Assembly (NCBI RefSeq): GCF_010747415.1 | Contig: NZ_JAAGNZ010000001.1 | Span: forward strand, 1,550,001 to 1,614,000 | Length of the DNA: 64,000 nucleotides | Reading direction: 5' to 3' | Source: Spirosoma agri | Lineage (GTDB): Bacteria; Bacteroidota; Bacteroidia; Cytophagales; Spirosomataceae | Shown: positions 40,753 to 49,186 of the stretch, piece by piece | Position numbering within the stretch: the stretch's first letter is position 1 | How the letters are laid out: every line of letters starts with the position of its first letter | Program-made: the position numbers and the translations under genes | Notes under the pieces: model-generated | What the model was told of the DNA's origin: nothing | The model's database searches: none | What the model saw: the letters and a program-made list of their open reading frames with translations, nothing else

Positions 40753-41637
40753 ATGTTTGTTGACGCCATCGAGCGCATTGATCTTTTTACCCGGCCCCTC
40801 CATTCGATTGTTCGGCTTTATGGCCATAATGAAGTGGTGCCGGGTAGTGCCACACTTTTCTTCGTAAACGACCAGGGGTGTGCCATTACCTGCAAACACG
40901 TTGCCGAACTGGTTGCTAAAGCGGATTCGATCTACCATAATTACCGCGATTTTCAGGGTGCCCGCCGGGATGTGATACGGGAAAAGGATGCGGCCCAGCG
41001 TATCAGTAAACTGGAGGTAAAATTCAAACTTCAGTCGGAAACGATCATTCGGGTTCGCAACAGCTTCGTGGGATGTGTCGATCAATACAAGGAGTTGTCC
41101 ATTGACATGCATCCCACTCAGGATCTGGCGCTGGTGCAGTTCAAAGGCTATAATCGATTACTGTATGGATCGCATGCTACGTTTTTGGGCGATAGCAGCC
41201 GAATCAAACCGGGACGAAGCCTGTGCCGTTTGGGGTATCCATTTCCTGAATTTACGAATTTTCGGTACAACGCATCCGTCGACGACATTGAGTGGACGGC
41301 TGAAGGTCGGGTGACATCACCCCGGTTTCCAATCGATGGTATCGTCACCCGATTGCTCAGCGAGAGCAACGACATTACGGGGATCGAAATGAGCACGCCC
41401 GGTTTGCGGGGGCAGAGTGGAGGGCCTTTGTTCGATACGAACGGGCTAATTTATGGAATGCAGTCGGCTACCCGTCACTTGCACCTCGGGTTTGATATCG
41501 AAGACCGCGAAGTACTGGTTAATGGGCGAAAAAGCCGGGTGTCGAATTACCCCTTCTTAAATGTTGGTCAGTGCGTTCACGTGGATGTAATCAAGGCATT
41601 CCTGCGCGAACGGGGTGTCACGTATCACGAAGGATAA
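40753..41637 (+). CDS. Trypsin-like serine peptidase without signal peptide
   Basis: The 294-residue protein contains a trypsin-like catalytic triad: H49 (ITCKHVAE), D124 (TQDLALVQF) and S222 (GQSGGPLF). A long charged insertion of about 75 residues separates H49 and D124, more than in usual S1 domains. No signal peptide, membrane helix or PDZ domain is visible, so it appears cytoplasmic. The start ATG at 40753 overlaps a TATGTTTG string that may be chance. It follows a small lipoprotein gene, but a target cannot be named. Confidence 0.82.
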   Translation: MFVDAIERIDLFTRPLHSIVRLYGHNEVVPGSATLFFVNDQGCAITCKHVAELVAKADSIYHNYRDFQGARRDVIREKDAAQRISKLEVKFKLQSETIIRVRNSFVGCVDQYKELSIDMHPTQDLALVQFKGYNRLLYGSHATFLGDSSRIKPGRSLCRLGYPFPEFTNFRYNASVDDIEWTAEGRVTSPRFPIDGIVTRLLSESNDITGIEMSTPGLRGQSGGPLFDTNGLIYGMQSATRHLHLGFDIEDREVLVNGRKSRVSNYPFLNVGQCVHVDVIKAFLRERGVTYHEG

Positions 41638-41656
41638 AGCCGCTCAGATAGTGATC

Positions 41657-41911
41657 CTAATAAATTGGCTTTGCCGATTCAGTGGCGACCAGGTGACCAT
41701 CATTACCAAATACAGCCACTACGGGTTTACCATGCTGGGTAAAATGGGCAAACGTGTAGTCGGAATTTTCGGTCCAGTTAATTTCAGCCGTACTCCCAAA
41801 TTTCTCGATAAAGGCCTTCTCTACAGTTGGGCTGGGTTTATTGGCGGAAGAGCAGCTGATGAACCAGCCGCCGATCAGTATCCCAATAACTCCCTGTTTG
41901 ATTCGATTCAT
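41657..41911 (-). CDS. Small lipoprotein with PepSY-like C-terminal region
   Basis: The 84-residue product has a lipobox FISC (Cys near residue 20) and a mature domain of about 64 residues (VEKAFIEKFGSTAEINWTENSDYTFAHFTQHGKPVVAVFGNDGHLVATE), similar to PepSY-like domains of the DUF2874 type. The frame opens at 41923, but the ATG at 41911 fits the signal peptide best. It is convergent with the trypsin-like gene. The plus-strand frame 41615-41968 overlaps it and has no family features. Confidence 0.65.
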   Translation of the reverse strand: MNRIKQGVIGILIGGWFISCSSANKPSPTVEKAFIEKFGSTAEINWTENSDYTFAHFTQHGKPVVAVFGNDGHLVATESAKPIY

Positions 41912-42220
41912 AGTACTTGGCACGTCGATTCACACATGCGTTGTTTTACCAGACCAAAAATCGGATAACGAGTTTAAATAGCGTTAAAAATAGTGTTAAA
42001 AAGTGCTTAAAATAAGTAACTTACTAGCGGTTGAACGATGAACACGCTCGTCTCTTTTGAGAGTTAGTAGGTAACACAGGACGCATAAAAAAACTCTGAG
42101 CCTAAACCAGCCGTTACTCGGAATGATGTCTTTAATACGCATTCACTCTAGCATGCCGATTATCGTATCGGGTATCAATCCTGCTGGCAAAGTGGCAAAA
42201 CATGTAATACAGAAAGCATA
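41912..42220. other. Non-coding region between the PepSY-like lipoprotein and SDR genes
   Basis: These 309 bp contain the phased A-tracts listed below. No open frame with family features is present. No strong TAnnTTTG element is seen for either flanking gene. Confidence 0.5.
41971..42013. promoter_or_regulatory. Four helically phased A-tracts
   Basis: GTTTAAA, GTTAAAAA, GTTAAAAA and CTTAAAA are centred at about 41977, 41988, 42000 and 42010, spaced 11, 12 and about 10.5 bp. Such phasing bends DNA, and it lies 60-100 bp upstream of the lipoprotein start at 41911. It may also be a repeated binding site. Confidence 0.5.
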
Positions 42221-42865
42221 ATGAAAAAAGTACTGTCTATAATTGGCGTCGGACCGGGTATAAGCCTGTCTGTAGCCCGGCGATTCGCCCGCGAAGGCTT
42301 TGCGGTTGCACTCGTTTCACGTGATCTTGACAAGTTGCAGGGATACGTCAACGAACTGACCGCCAATAATGTTGAAGCGGCAGCTTTTCAATACGATTCA
42401 GCGGATTCGGCCTCGCTCGAATCTGCACTGAAGCAGGTAGAAACGCAACTTGGCCCCACATCGGTTTTACACTACAACGCGGCATCTCTACACAACGGAC
42501 GTCTCGAAAAAGAAACCGCCGACTCGCTCATCGCCGACTTTCGGGTCAATACGGCCAATGTCATCACGGCTGTCAATGCCGTGCGTGAACAGATGGTTTC
42601 CGGGGAAGGCTCTATCCTGTTGACGGGTGGTGGACTGGCTTACATGATTGCGCCTGACTATCTATCGCTGACACTCGGAAAAGTGGCAACGGTAACGCTG
42701 GCAAAAATGCTGAGTAGAACGCTGCGAAGTGCTGGCATATACGTCGGGACCGTAACCGTCAGCGGACACGTAGAACCCACGGCAGAGAAACTGACGCCCG
42801 ATAACATCGCTGAAGAGTTCTGGAAACTTAATGCCGACCGGAGCACCGTAGAAGTGCGGTTCTGA
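42221..42865 (+). CDS. SDR-fold protein with degenerate active site
   Basis: The 214-residue protein has the Rossmann fold of short-chain dehydrogenases: the glycine loop GVGPGIS (9-15, for G-x3-G-x-G), LVSRDLDKLQGY (about 32-43), and HYNAAS (about 85-90, for NNAG). The catalytic lysine is in TLGKVA, but the position four residues before it is Leu, not the catalytic Tyr, and the Ser site reads LLTGGG. It may bind NAD(P) without normal redox activity. The gene ends at a terminator that overlaps the M20 promoter. Confidence 0.85.
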   Translation: MKKVLSIIGVGPGISLSVARRFAREGFAVALVSRDLDKLQGYVNELTANNVEAAAFQYDSADSASLESALKQVETQLGPTSVLHYNAASLHNGRLEKETADSLIADFRVNTANVITAVNAVREQMVSGEGSILLTGGGLAYMIAPDYLSLTLGKVATVTLAKMLSRTLRSAGIYVGTVTVSGHVEPTAEKLTPDNIAEEFWKLNADRSTVEVRF

Positions 42866-42888
42866 TCGACTATTGACCAAACAACCGG

Positions 42889-42925
42889 GTGTTGGCTGTA
42901 TCTTTGAGCGGCCAACACTTTTTTT
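42889..42925 (+). terminator. Terminator of the SDR gene abutting the next start codon
   Basis: GTGTTGGC (42889-42896) and GCCAACAC (42911-42918) form an 8-bp stem with a 14-nt loop, and TTTTTTT follows directly before the ATG of the M20 gene at 42926. The loop contains a -7 promoter element. Confidence 0.75.
42899..42906 (+). promoter_or_regulatory. -7 promoter element of the M20 deacetylase gene, inside a terminator loop
   Basis: TATCTTTG matches TAnnTTTG. TTG at 42873-42875 could be the -33 element with a 23-nt spacer, longer than usual. Transcription would start near 42910-42916, within the right arm, so the gene's own RNA would lack the left arm and not form the hairpin. Confidence 0.45.
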
Positions 42926-44011
42926 ATGTCGGAACAAACCGCTCAGAGTTCAAACCAGATTTCCCTCGCTGCCGACGCCCTGGCATTGCTGAAACGCCTG
43001 ATCAACACGCCCTCCTTCAGTCGGGAAGAAGAGCAAACCGCCGATCTGATAATCGATTTTTTTCGCGGGAAACAGATTCCCGTCGAGCGGTTGGCAAACA
43101 ACATCTGGGCCAAAAACCGTCACTTCGACGAACGGAAGCCGACGATCCTGCTGAATTCGCACCACGATACCGTCAAACCGAACAAATCATGGACGCTCGA
43201 TCCGTTCGAGCCACTCGAACGCGATGGCAAACTGTTTGGGCTAGGGTCCAATGATGCCGGTGGTTGTTTGGTTTCTCTATTGACGACCTTCATCTATTTC
43301 TACGATCGGGCCGACATGGCTTACAACATCGTGATGGCGGCTTCGGCGGAAGAGGAAATTTCGGGTCGCGGTGGGCTGGAACTGCTGTTGCCCGAACTGC
43401 CGCCGATCAGCTTTGCTATCGTGGGAGAACCAACCGAAATGCAGCTGGCAATAGCCGAAAAAGGATTACTGGTGCTGGACTGCACCGCGCACGGCATCAG
43501 TGGTCATGCCGCTCGTGAGGAAGGTGATAATGCCATTTACAAGGCAATTCGGGACATTAACTGGATTACCACGTATCAATTCCCAAAGGTATCGCCCACA
43601 CTGGGACCCATCAAACTATCCGTGACGATCATCAATGCCGGCTCGCAGCACAACGTCGTGCCCGACACCTGTACGTTCACGATTGACGCGCGCGTAACCG
43701 AGCAGTACACCCTACAGGAGGTCATTGAAACGATTCAGGCGAACGTAGCGTCTGACGTAAAACCGCGTTCCATTCGCCTGAAACCATCCAGCATTCCGTC
43801 CGACCATCCCATTGTCAACGCTGGTCTCGCGCTGGGTCGGCATACCTACGGCTCACCCACAACGTCCGATCAGGCTGTGCTGGATTGCCCATCGCTCAAA
43901 TGTGGCCCCGGTCATTCGGGACGGTCCCATTCGGCGGATGAGTTTATCTATCTTCGGGAAATTGAGGAGGGGATTGACGGCTACATTCGAATGCTGGAAC
44001 AGGTGGTATAG
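42926..44011 (+). CDS. argE: M20-family deacetylase, N-acetylornithine/citrulline deacetylase-like
   Basis: M20 metalloenzymes of this branch remove the acetyl group from N-acetylornithine or, in Bacteroidota arginine synthesis, N-acetylcitrulline. The 361-residue protein has the metal-binding motifs NSHHDTVKP (H80, D82 region), GLGSNDAGG (D110, bridging), AEEE (141-144, catalytic Glu), GEPTEM (E168) and a C-terminal HSADEF. The gene is preceded by a terminator-enclosed promoter. The argE symbol is by family position; N-acetylcitrulline versus ornithine cannot be settled here. Confidence 0.85.
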   Translation: MSEQTAQSSNQISLAADALALLKRLINTPSFSREEEQTADLIIDFFRGKQIPVERLANNIWAKNRHFDERKPTILLNSHHDTVKPNKSWTLDPFEPLERDGKLFGLGSNDAGGCLVSLLTTFIYFYDRADMAYNIVMAASAEEEISGRGGLELLLPELPPISFAIVGEPTEMQLAIAEKGLLVLDCTAHGISGHAAREEGDNAIYKAIRDINWITTYQFPKVSPTLGPIKLSVTIINAGSQHNVVPDTCTFTIDARVTEQYTLQEVIETIQANVASDVKPRSIRLKPSSIPSDHPIVNAGLALGRHTYGSPTTSDQAVLDCPSLKCGPGHSGRSHSADEFIYLREIEEGIDGYIRMLEQVV

Positions 44012-44150
44012 GCGATAGATTACCCGGCTCCGGCCGTTGATCAGGCAGCGCCCAGGTTAGACGGGTCTGTTTAGGACCAAAAGGAAACGCTTACCGAATG
44101 AGTAGACGCAGCGGCAGCCTTTTCTTTCTCTGAGAAACCGGCTATCGACA

Positions 44151-45302
44151 ATGAACAAGTTGCTGAGTGCGAAGGGTATAGTACTTGGATTCCTGAGCGT
44201 ACTACTGCTGGGTGGAACAGGCTTCGGCAATACACCACCGGCAAAAGGAAAAAAAGTAGCTACGGCGAACCGGGATGAAGTTTTCTCAGCGAAATACATC
44301 AAGGATGTGCTCCTGAAAACGACCCAATGGCAGTTGCAACATCCCAAGCACAGCCCCACCGACTGGACAAACGGGGCGTTTTATGCCGGTGTTTTTGCGG
44401 CTTATGAGACAACCAAATCACCCCTGATTCTTGATTCGCTGATGGCCATCGGCGAGCGAAATCAATGGCGTCCCGGCAAGCGTTTTGACCATGCCGACGA
44501 CATCGCCGTTTCGCAGCTGTACATCGACTTGTATCGGATCAAAAAAGACCGGCGCATGATCCAACCAACGATCGATACGGTCCAGAAGATGCGTACCGTA
44601 CCCGGTAACGAACTCGCCAAACACGGCCTGACCTGGTGGTGGTGCGACGCCTTATTCATGGCTCCGCCCGTGCTGGCTAAGTTGAGCACAACCCTGAACG
44701 ACCCAACGTACAACGCTTTTTCTGACTCCCTGTTCAGGCAGACCTACAAGCTACTGTACAACCAGCAAGAACACCTGTATGCCCGCGACGCCAATTATCT
44801 GGTTGATGCCAATGGGGCCGGAAAGAAAGAAGCCAACGGACAAAAAATCTTCTGGTCGCGGGGTAACGGCTGGGTCATGGGCGGACTCGTGCGCGTGTTG
44901 AAAGAACTTCCTGCCAAACACCCCAGCCGGGCGTTTTACCTGACCATGTATCGGCAAATGAGCGAACGTCTGCTGGCTCTTCAACAGGCCGACGGATTAT
45001 GGCGAGCCAGTTTGCTGGACCCCGAAGCGTATCCGGGTGGGGAGGCTAGTGGGTCGGGCTTCGATTGTTACGCCTTGGCCTGGGGAATCAACCAGGGTAT
45101 TTTGCCAAAAAAAACCTATCAGCCTGTCGTCGAAAAAGCCTGGGTTGCCTTAACGAAACTGGTCTCGCCCGAAGGTCGGGTAGGCTGGGTACAACCCATT
45201 GGGGGCGATCCCCGGCGGAATTTTAGCGAAGACAGCTGGGAGGTCTACGGAACGGGCGCTTTCCTCTTAGCGGGCTCACAGGTGATCAAGCTGAAGCCGT
45301 AA
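44151..45302 (+). CDS. Unsaturated glycuronyl hydrolase, GH88/GH105 type (YteR/YesR-like)
   Basis: GH105 enzymes release unsaturated galacturonic acid from rhamnogalacturonan or related oligosaccharides after polysaccharide lyase action. The 383-residue protein has a signal peptide (about 1-26), an alpha/alpha-barrel and the family motifs NGAFYAGVFAAYE (about 74-86), RFDHADDIAVSQLYIDLY (111-128) and WWWCDALFMAPP (162-173) with the likely catalytic Asp166, followed by FWSRGNGWVMGGL (234-246). Length fits. No lyase is in the window. Confidence 0.9.
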   Translation: MNKLLSAKGIVLGFLSVLLLGGTGFGNTPPAKGKKVATANRDEVFSAKYIKDVLLKTTQWQLQHPKHSPTDWTNGAFYAGVFAAYETTKSPLILDSLMAIGERNQWRPGKRFDHADDIAVSQLYIDLYRIKKDRRMIQPTIDTVQKMRTVPGNELAKHGLTWWWCDALFMAPPVLAKLSTTLNDPTYNAFSDSLFRQTYKLLYNQQEHLYARDANYLVDANGAGKKEANGQKIFWSRGNGWVMGGLVRVLKELPAKHPSRAFYLTMYRQMSERLLALQQADGLWRASLLDPEAYPGGEASGSGFDCYALAWGINQGILPKKTYQPVVEKAWVALTKLVSPEGRVGWVQPIGGDPRRNFSEDSWEVYGTGAFLLAGSQVIKLKP

Positions 45303-45389
45303 CGATCGCCTGCTTTACCTGTCAGCCTACCTATTGTTTCCAGTTAAATCGCAGACGGTTACGATCTTCCCCAATCCATTACTAGCGCG

Positions 45390-47525
45390 ATGAAACAGCT
45401 GCTTTCTGCTGCACTGACCCTTAGCATGGCTGGTCTTTTGTCAGGGATTCAGGGTCAGATCGAACCTGTGCCGGATACCAATTGGGCCGAGTACAACGGA
45501 GATGGTGCGCGTAGTCATTACTCAGCTCTGACCCAGATCAATCAGCAAAACGTTAATCAGTTACGGATAGCCTGGACCTATGCGTCGGGGGGAGCCGATA
45601 CCATGCAGAATCGAACTCAGATGCAGTGCAATCCAATCGTCATCAATGGAGTGCTGTATGGTGTTTCGGCAAGCACACAGGCGTTTGCGCTCGATGCGGC
45701 AACGGGTAAGGAACGCTGGAAAACGGCCATTCGCGACAATGGTGGAACGACCAGCCGGGGGGTGACCTACTGGCGCAGCGAATCCCGGACTGACAAACCT
45801 GATGAGCGTATCTTTTTTGGTGCGGGAAAGTGGCTCTACGCGCTCGATGCGCATACTGGCGTTCCTATCGAGTCGTTCGGCGAGCGAGGGCGTATCGATT
45901 TGAAAAAAGGGTTGGAGCGGCCCGGTGCCGATGAGTATGTGGTGGCTAACACGCCCAATACAATTTATAAGAATCTGATTATCGTTGGGGTTCGGGTGGC
46001 CGAAAGTGAAACGGCTCTGCTCGGCGATATTCGGGCTTACGATGCGAAAACGGGACGGCTCGTCTGGACATTCCACACCATTCCGCAGGCGGGTGAATAT
46101 GGGTATAATACGTGGTCGCCCAAGCCCGCCCGCAAACACAGTGGCGGAGCTAACGCCTGGGCGGGAATGGCCATTGACCGCCAGCGGGGCATCGTTTACA
46201 TTCCGACGGGTTCGGCGGCTTACGATTTTTATGGCGGTAACCGCAAGGGTAATAATCTGTTTGCCAATTGCCTGCTGGCGCTTGATGCCAGCACGGGCAG
46301 GCGACGTTGGCACTACCAACTGGTCCATCACGATGTTTGGGATCGTGATCCGCCCGCTCCGCCGAACTTACTAACGGTTGTCCAGAACGGCCCCGATGGT
46401 CGGCCCCGACGCATTGACGCCGTAGCGCAGATCACGAAACAAGGCTACGTGTTTATTTTTGATCGGGTAACCGGTCAATCGTTATTTCCGGTTCACGAAG
46501 AGCCTGTTTCACAAGAGGTCGTGCCGGGTGAAAACGTCAGCGCAACGCAACCCATTCCGGTCAAGCCGTACTTTTCGCGGCAGGGATTCACGGAGAACGA
46601 CCTGAATCCATTTGCCGCGAATCGGGATTCGCTGGCTGCGCTGATTCGAGCCGCCCGAACCGGCAGGGTTTATATTCCGCTTACCGATAAAATGACCATT
46701 TTCTTTCCGGGAACCGATGGGGGCGGGCAATGGGGTGGCGCGGCTACCGATCCGAAGGGTATATTGTATGTGCCAGCGAAAGAAATTCCGGTTTACACCT
46801 CGCTCGTGAAACGGGAGTCGAAAGCCAGCGGTGCCGCCGTAACCGGCGCTAACTTATACAACCTTCATTGCGCGCCCTGTCACGGAGCCGACCGGCGCGG
46901 GAATCACGACGGTTCCTATCCGTCGCTGGTGGCAGTTGACAAACGCCTGACAGATGGGCATATCCATCAGATTTTGCTCAAAGGGCGCGGTATGATGCCT
47001 TCATTCGCTCATTTGTCCGAAGCAGAGCGGAAAGCCATTATCGATTTTCTGGTCCAAAAAACGGTTCAGACGACGGTTACGGCGACTCGACAGACTAACG
47101 TTCCCTATCAGCACACGGGTTATAATCGATGGTACGACACGAATGGTTATCCCGTCAGTAAACCACCGTGGGGAACGTTGACGGCCATTGACATAAATAC
47201 GGGTGAACGTCGCTGGCGGGTGCCCCTGGGTGAGTATCCGGCGTTGACGAAACAGGGTATTCCCATCACTGGGACCGATAACTATGGTGGGCCAATGGTG
47301 ACGGCGAGCAACCTGGTATTCATTGCGGCCAGTCGTGACGAACAGTTTCGGGCATTTGATGCGCAAACCGGAAGGCAACTGTGGCAGACGGCCTTGCCAG
47401 CTGCTGGGTACGCGTCGGCGAGTACCTACGCGATCAACGGGAAGCAATACGTTGTGATTGCCTGCGGAGGAGGGAAACTGAACACAAAGTCGGGTGACAA
47501 GTATGTCGCTTTTGCGTTACCGTGA
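45390..47525 (+). CDS. PQQ-dependent dehydrogenase with inserted cytochrome c domain
   Basis: Quinoprotein dehydrogenases oxidise alcohols or sugars in the periplasm and pass electrons to cytochromes. The 711-residue protein has a signal peptide (about 1-22), a beta-propeller with the typical N-terminal NWAEYNGDGARSHYSALTQIN and tryptophan-docking repeats (ALDAATGKERW, AYDAKTGRLVW, ALDASTGRRRW), and the PQQ-site string HHDVWDRDPPA. A cytochrome c with CAPCHG (494-499) and distal Met in MMPSF is inserted at about 480-560. The propeller resumes after it (AIDINTGERRWRVPLGEYP), so the heme domain is an insertion, not a C-terminal fusion. The substrate is unknown. Confidence 0.93.
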   Translation: MKQLLSAALTLSMAGLLSGIQGQIEPVPDTNWAEYNGDGARSHYSALTQINQQNVNQLRIAWTYASGGADTMQNRTQMQCNPIVINGVLYGVSASTQAFALDAATGKERWKTAIRDNGGTTSRGVTYWRSESRTDKPDERIFFGAGKWLYALDAHTGVPIESFGERGRIDLKKGLERPGADEYVVANTPNTIYKNLIIVGVRVAESETALLGDIRAYDAKTGRLVWTFHTIPQAGEYGYNTWSPKPARKHSGGANAWAGMAIDRQRGIVYIPTGSAAYDFYGGNRKGNNLFANCLLALDASTGRRRWHYQLVHHDVWDRDPPAPPNLLTVVQNGPDGRPRRIDAVAQITKQGYVFIFDRVTGQSLFPVHEEPVSQEVVPGENVSATQPIPVKPYFSRQGFTENDLNPFAANRDSLAALIRAARTGRVYIPLTDKMTIFFPGTDGGGQWGGAATDPKGILYVPAKEIPVYTSLVKRESKASGAAVTGANLYNLHCAPCHGADRRGNHDGSYPSLVAVDKRLTDGHIHQILLKGRGMMPSFAHLSEAERKAIIDFLVQKTVQTTVTATRQTNVPYQHTGYNRWYDTNGYPVSKPPWGTLTAIDINTGERRWRVPLGEYPALTKQGIPITGTDNYGGPMVTASNLVFIAASRDEQFRAFDAQTGRQLWQTALPAAGYASASTYAINGKQYVVIACGGGKLNTKSGDKYVAFALP

Positions 47526-47526
47526 T

Positions 47527-47577
47527 CCCTCACCCGTTTTGGGAGAGGAGCAGGCCGCCGGGCGGTTGGGTTGAGGG
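47527..47577 (+). repeat. REP-like imperfect palindrome after the PQQ dehydrogenase gene
   Basis: The bases begin CCCTCACCCG and end GGGTTGAGGG, with internal GGGAGAGG and CCGCCGGGCGG. This CCCTCACCC...GGGTGAGGG form resembles widespread intergenic REP-type repeats, here degenerate. It may act as a terminator; it starts 2 bp after the stop codon. Only one copy is in the window. Confidence 0.5.
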
Positions 47578-47670
47578 CATTCATAACTAGAATTTTTTCG
47601 CAACCCTACCCGCCACACTGATTTTATTGGCTTCTTTGCAATACTATAAACGATTTCCATTTCTGATCGC

Positions 47671-49047
47671 ATGAAATTATTTTGGCGTGTGAAAGCAGGC
47701 TTGTTGCTTACCGGGTTGCTCACCGCAAGCTTGAGCCAGGCGCAATCGAATGCCGGATTACCCAAGCCAACACCCCGACAACTGGCCTGGCAATCGCTCG
47801 AAACCACGGCGTTTCTCCATTTTACGGTGAATACCTACACGGATAAAGAGTGGGGAGATGGCACCGAAAGTCCACAGATTTTCAACCCGACCAAACTCGA
47901 TGCCCGGCAGTGGATTAAGTCTCTAAAAGAGGCTGGTTTTAAATTGGCCATTATCACGGCTAAACACCACGACGGGTTTTGCCTGTGGCCATCCAAAATG
48001 ACGGAACATTCAGTTAAGAACAGCCCCTGGAAAAACGGCAAAGGGGATGTTGTAAAAGAAGTGGCCGATGCCTGCCGCGAGTTTGGCTTGAAATTTGGCG
48101 TTTACCTGTCGCCCTGGGATCGCCACGAAGCGCGCTACGGCACCGCTGCTTACAATGACTATTACAAAGCACAACTGCGTGAATTGCTCACCAACTACGG
48201 CCCCATTTCGGAGGTCTGGTTCGATGGTGCGAAGGGTGACAATGCCAAAGACATGACCTACGATTTCGCTGGCTACTGGGCGTTGGTTCGGGAGTTACAG
48301 CCTGCTGCTGTGATGTTCTCGGATGCGGGGCCAGATGTGCGTTGGGTAGGGAACGAAGCGGGTAACGCGGGCGAGACCTGTTGGTCGACGATCAATACGG
48401 CAGGACTGGCTCCGGGCAAAGCTGACCCGAAATACCTCAACCGGGGCGATCCGACGGGTAAACAATGGGTGCCGGCAGAAACCGATGTGTCGATTCGGCC
48501 GGGCTGGTTCTACCATGCTGCCGAAGATTCAAAAGTACGGTCGGGTAAAAATCTGGTTGATCTGTATTACCAATCCGTCGGTCGAAACAGTTTGCTGTTG
48601 CTCAATGTGCCGCCAAACCGGGAGGGATTGTTTGCCGAATCAGATATCGCCAGTCTAAGCGACTTTCGGCGTATTCTGGACGAGACGTTTAAAACTAATC
48701 TGGTGGCCAGGCAGCCAAAGCTAACGGATAAACAACTCGCGACGTTCACGACCGTAGCCGCCAACCAGCCTGTGACGATTGACTTGACGGGCGAGCAGTC
48801 GTTCGACCGTATTTCGATCCAGGAGAACATTGCAAACGGCCAGCGCATTGCCAGCGGGCGGGTCGAATACTGGAACGGCTCGGACTGGCGACCGATTCAG
48901 AGCTTCACGACCGTTGGGTATAAGCGACTGTTGCGTTTTCCGGCGGTAAAATCCTCGAAGCTGCGTCTGTTCATTACAAACGCGAACGGTCCGGTAGAAC
49001 TAGCCGAGGTTGGGGTATACAAAGCGTCATCGGGGGAAGAAAACTGA
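47671..49047 (+). CDS. Alpha-L-fucosidase, GH29
   Basis: GH29 enzymes hydrolyse terminal alpha-L-fucose with retention. The 458-residue protein has a signal peptide (1-24), the GH29 motifs ITAKHHDGFCLWPSKMTEHSV (about 95-115) and GVYLSPWDRHE (about 143-153), and the nucleophile D185 in WFDGAKGDN. A C-terminal F5/8-type discoidin-like carbohydrate-binding domain is likely (about 345-450, KLRLFITNANGPVELAEVGVYK). It lies after the PQQ gene and before manA. The acid/base residue cannot be assigned without alignment. Confidence 0.92.
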   Translation: MKLFWRVKAGLLLTGLLTASLSQAQSNAGLPKPTPRQLAWQSLETTAFLHFTVNTYTDKEWGDGTESPQIFNPTKLDARQWIKSLKEAGFKLAIITAKHHDGFCLWPSKMTEHSVKNSPWKNGKGDVVKEVADACREFGLKFGVYLSPWDRHEARYGTAAYNDYYKAQLRELLTNYGPISEVWFDGAKGDNAKDMTYDFAGYWALVRELQPAAVMFSDAGPDVRWVGNEAGNAGETCWSTINTAGLAPGKADPKYLNRGDPTGKQWVPAETDVSIRPGWFYHAAEDSKVRSGKNLVDLYYQSVGRNSLLLLNVPPNREGLFAESDIASLSDFRRILDETFKTNLVARQPKLTDKQLATFTTVAANQPVTIDLTGEQSFDRISIQENIANGQRIASGRVEYWNGSDWRPIQSFTTVGYKRLLRFPAVKSSKLRLFITNANGPVELAEVGVYKASSGEEN

Positions 49048-49186
49048 TGACCATACTGGTTTGGTAGTCATTCCATCGAAATGGCCTTATGTTTGCTGAG
49101 ACGCTGTATGTACCTACGCAAACGAGCTAACAAATACCGTATTTTACGGTTTTCCTACCAACTACTACACAATCTTCGTTGACATT

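Noticed and set aside
40751..40758. TATGTTTG string as a promoter for the trypsin-like gene
   Set aside because: It overlaps the ATG of the gene itself and no later in-frame start fits, so it is probably chance.
41615..41968. 117-codon plus-strand open frame
   Set aside because: It overlaps the PepSY-like lipoprotein in antisense and has no start or domain support.
45561..46331. 256-codon minus-strand open frame
   Set aside because: It is antisense to the PQQ dehydrogenase, which has clear motifs throughout this stretch.
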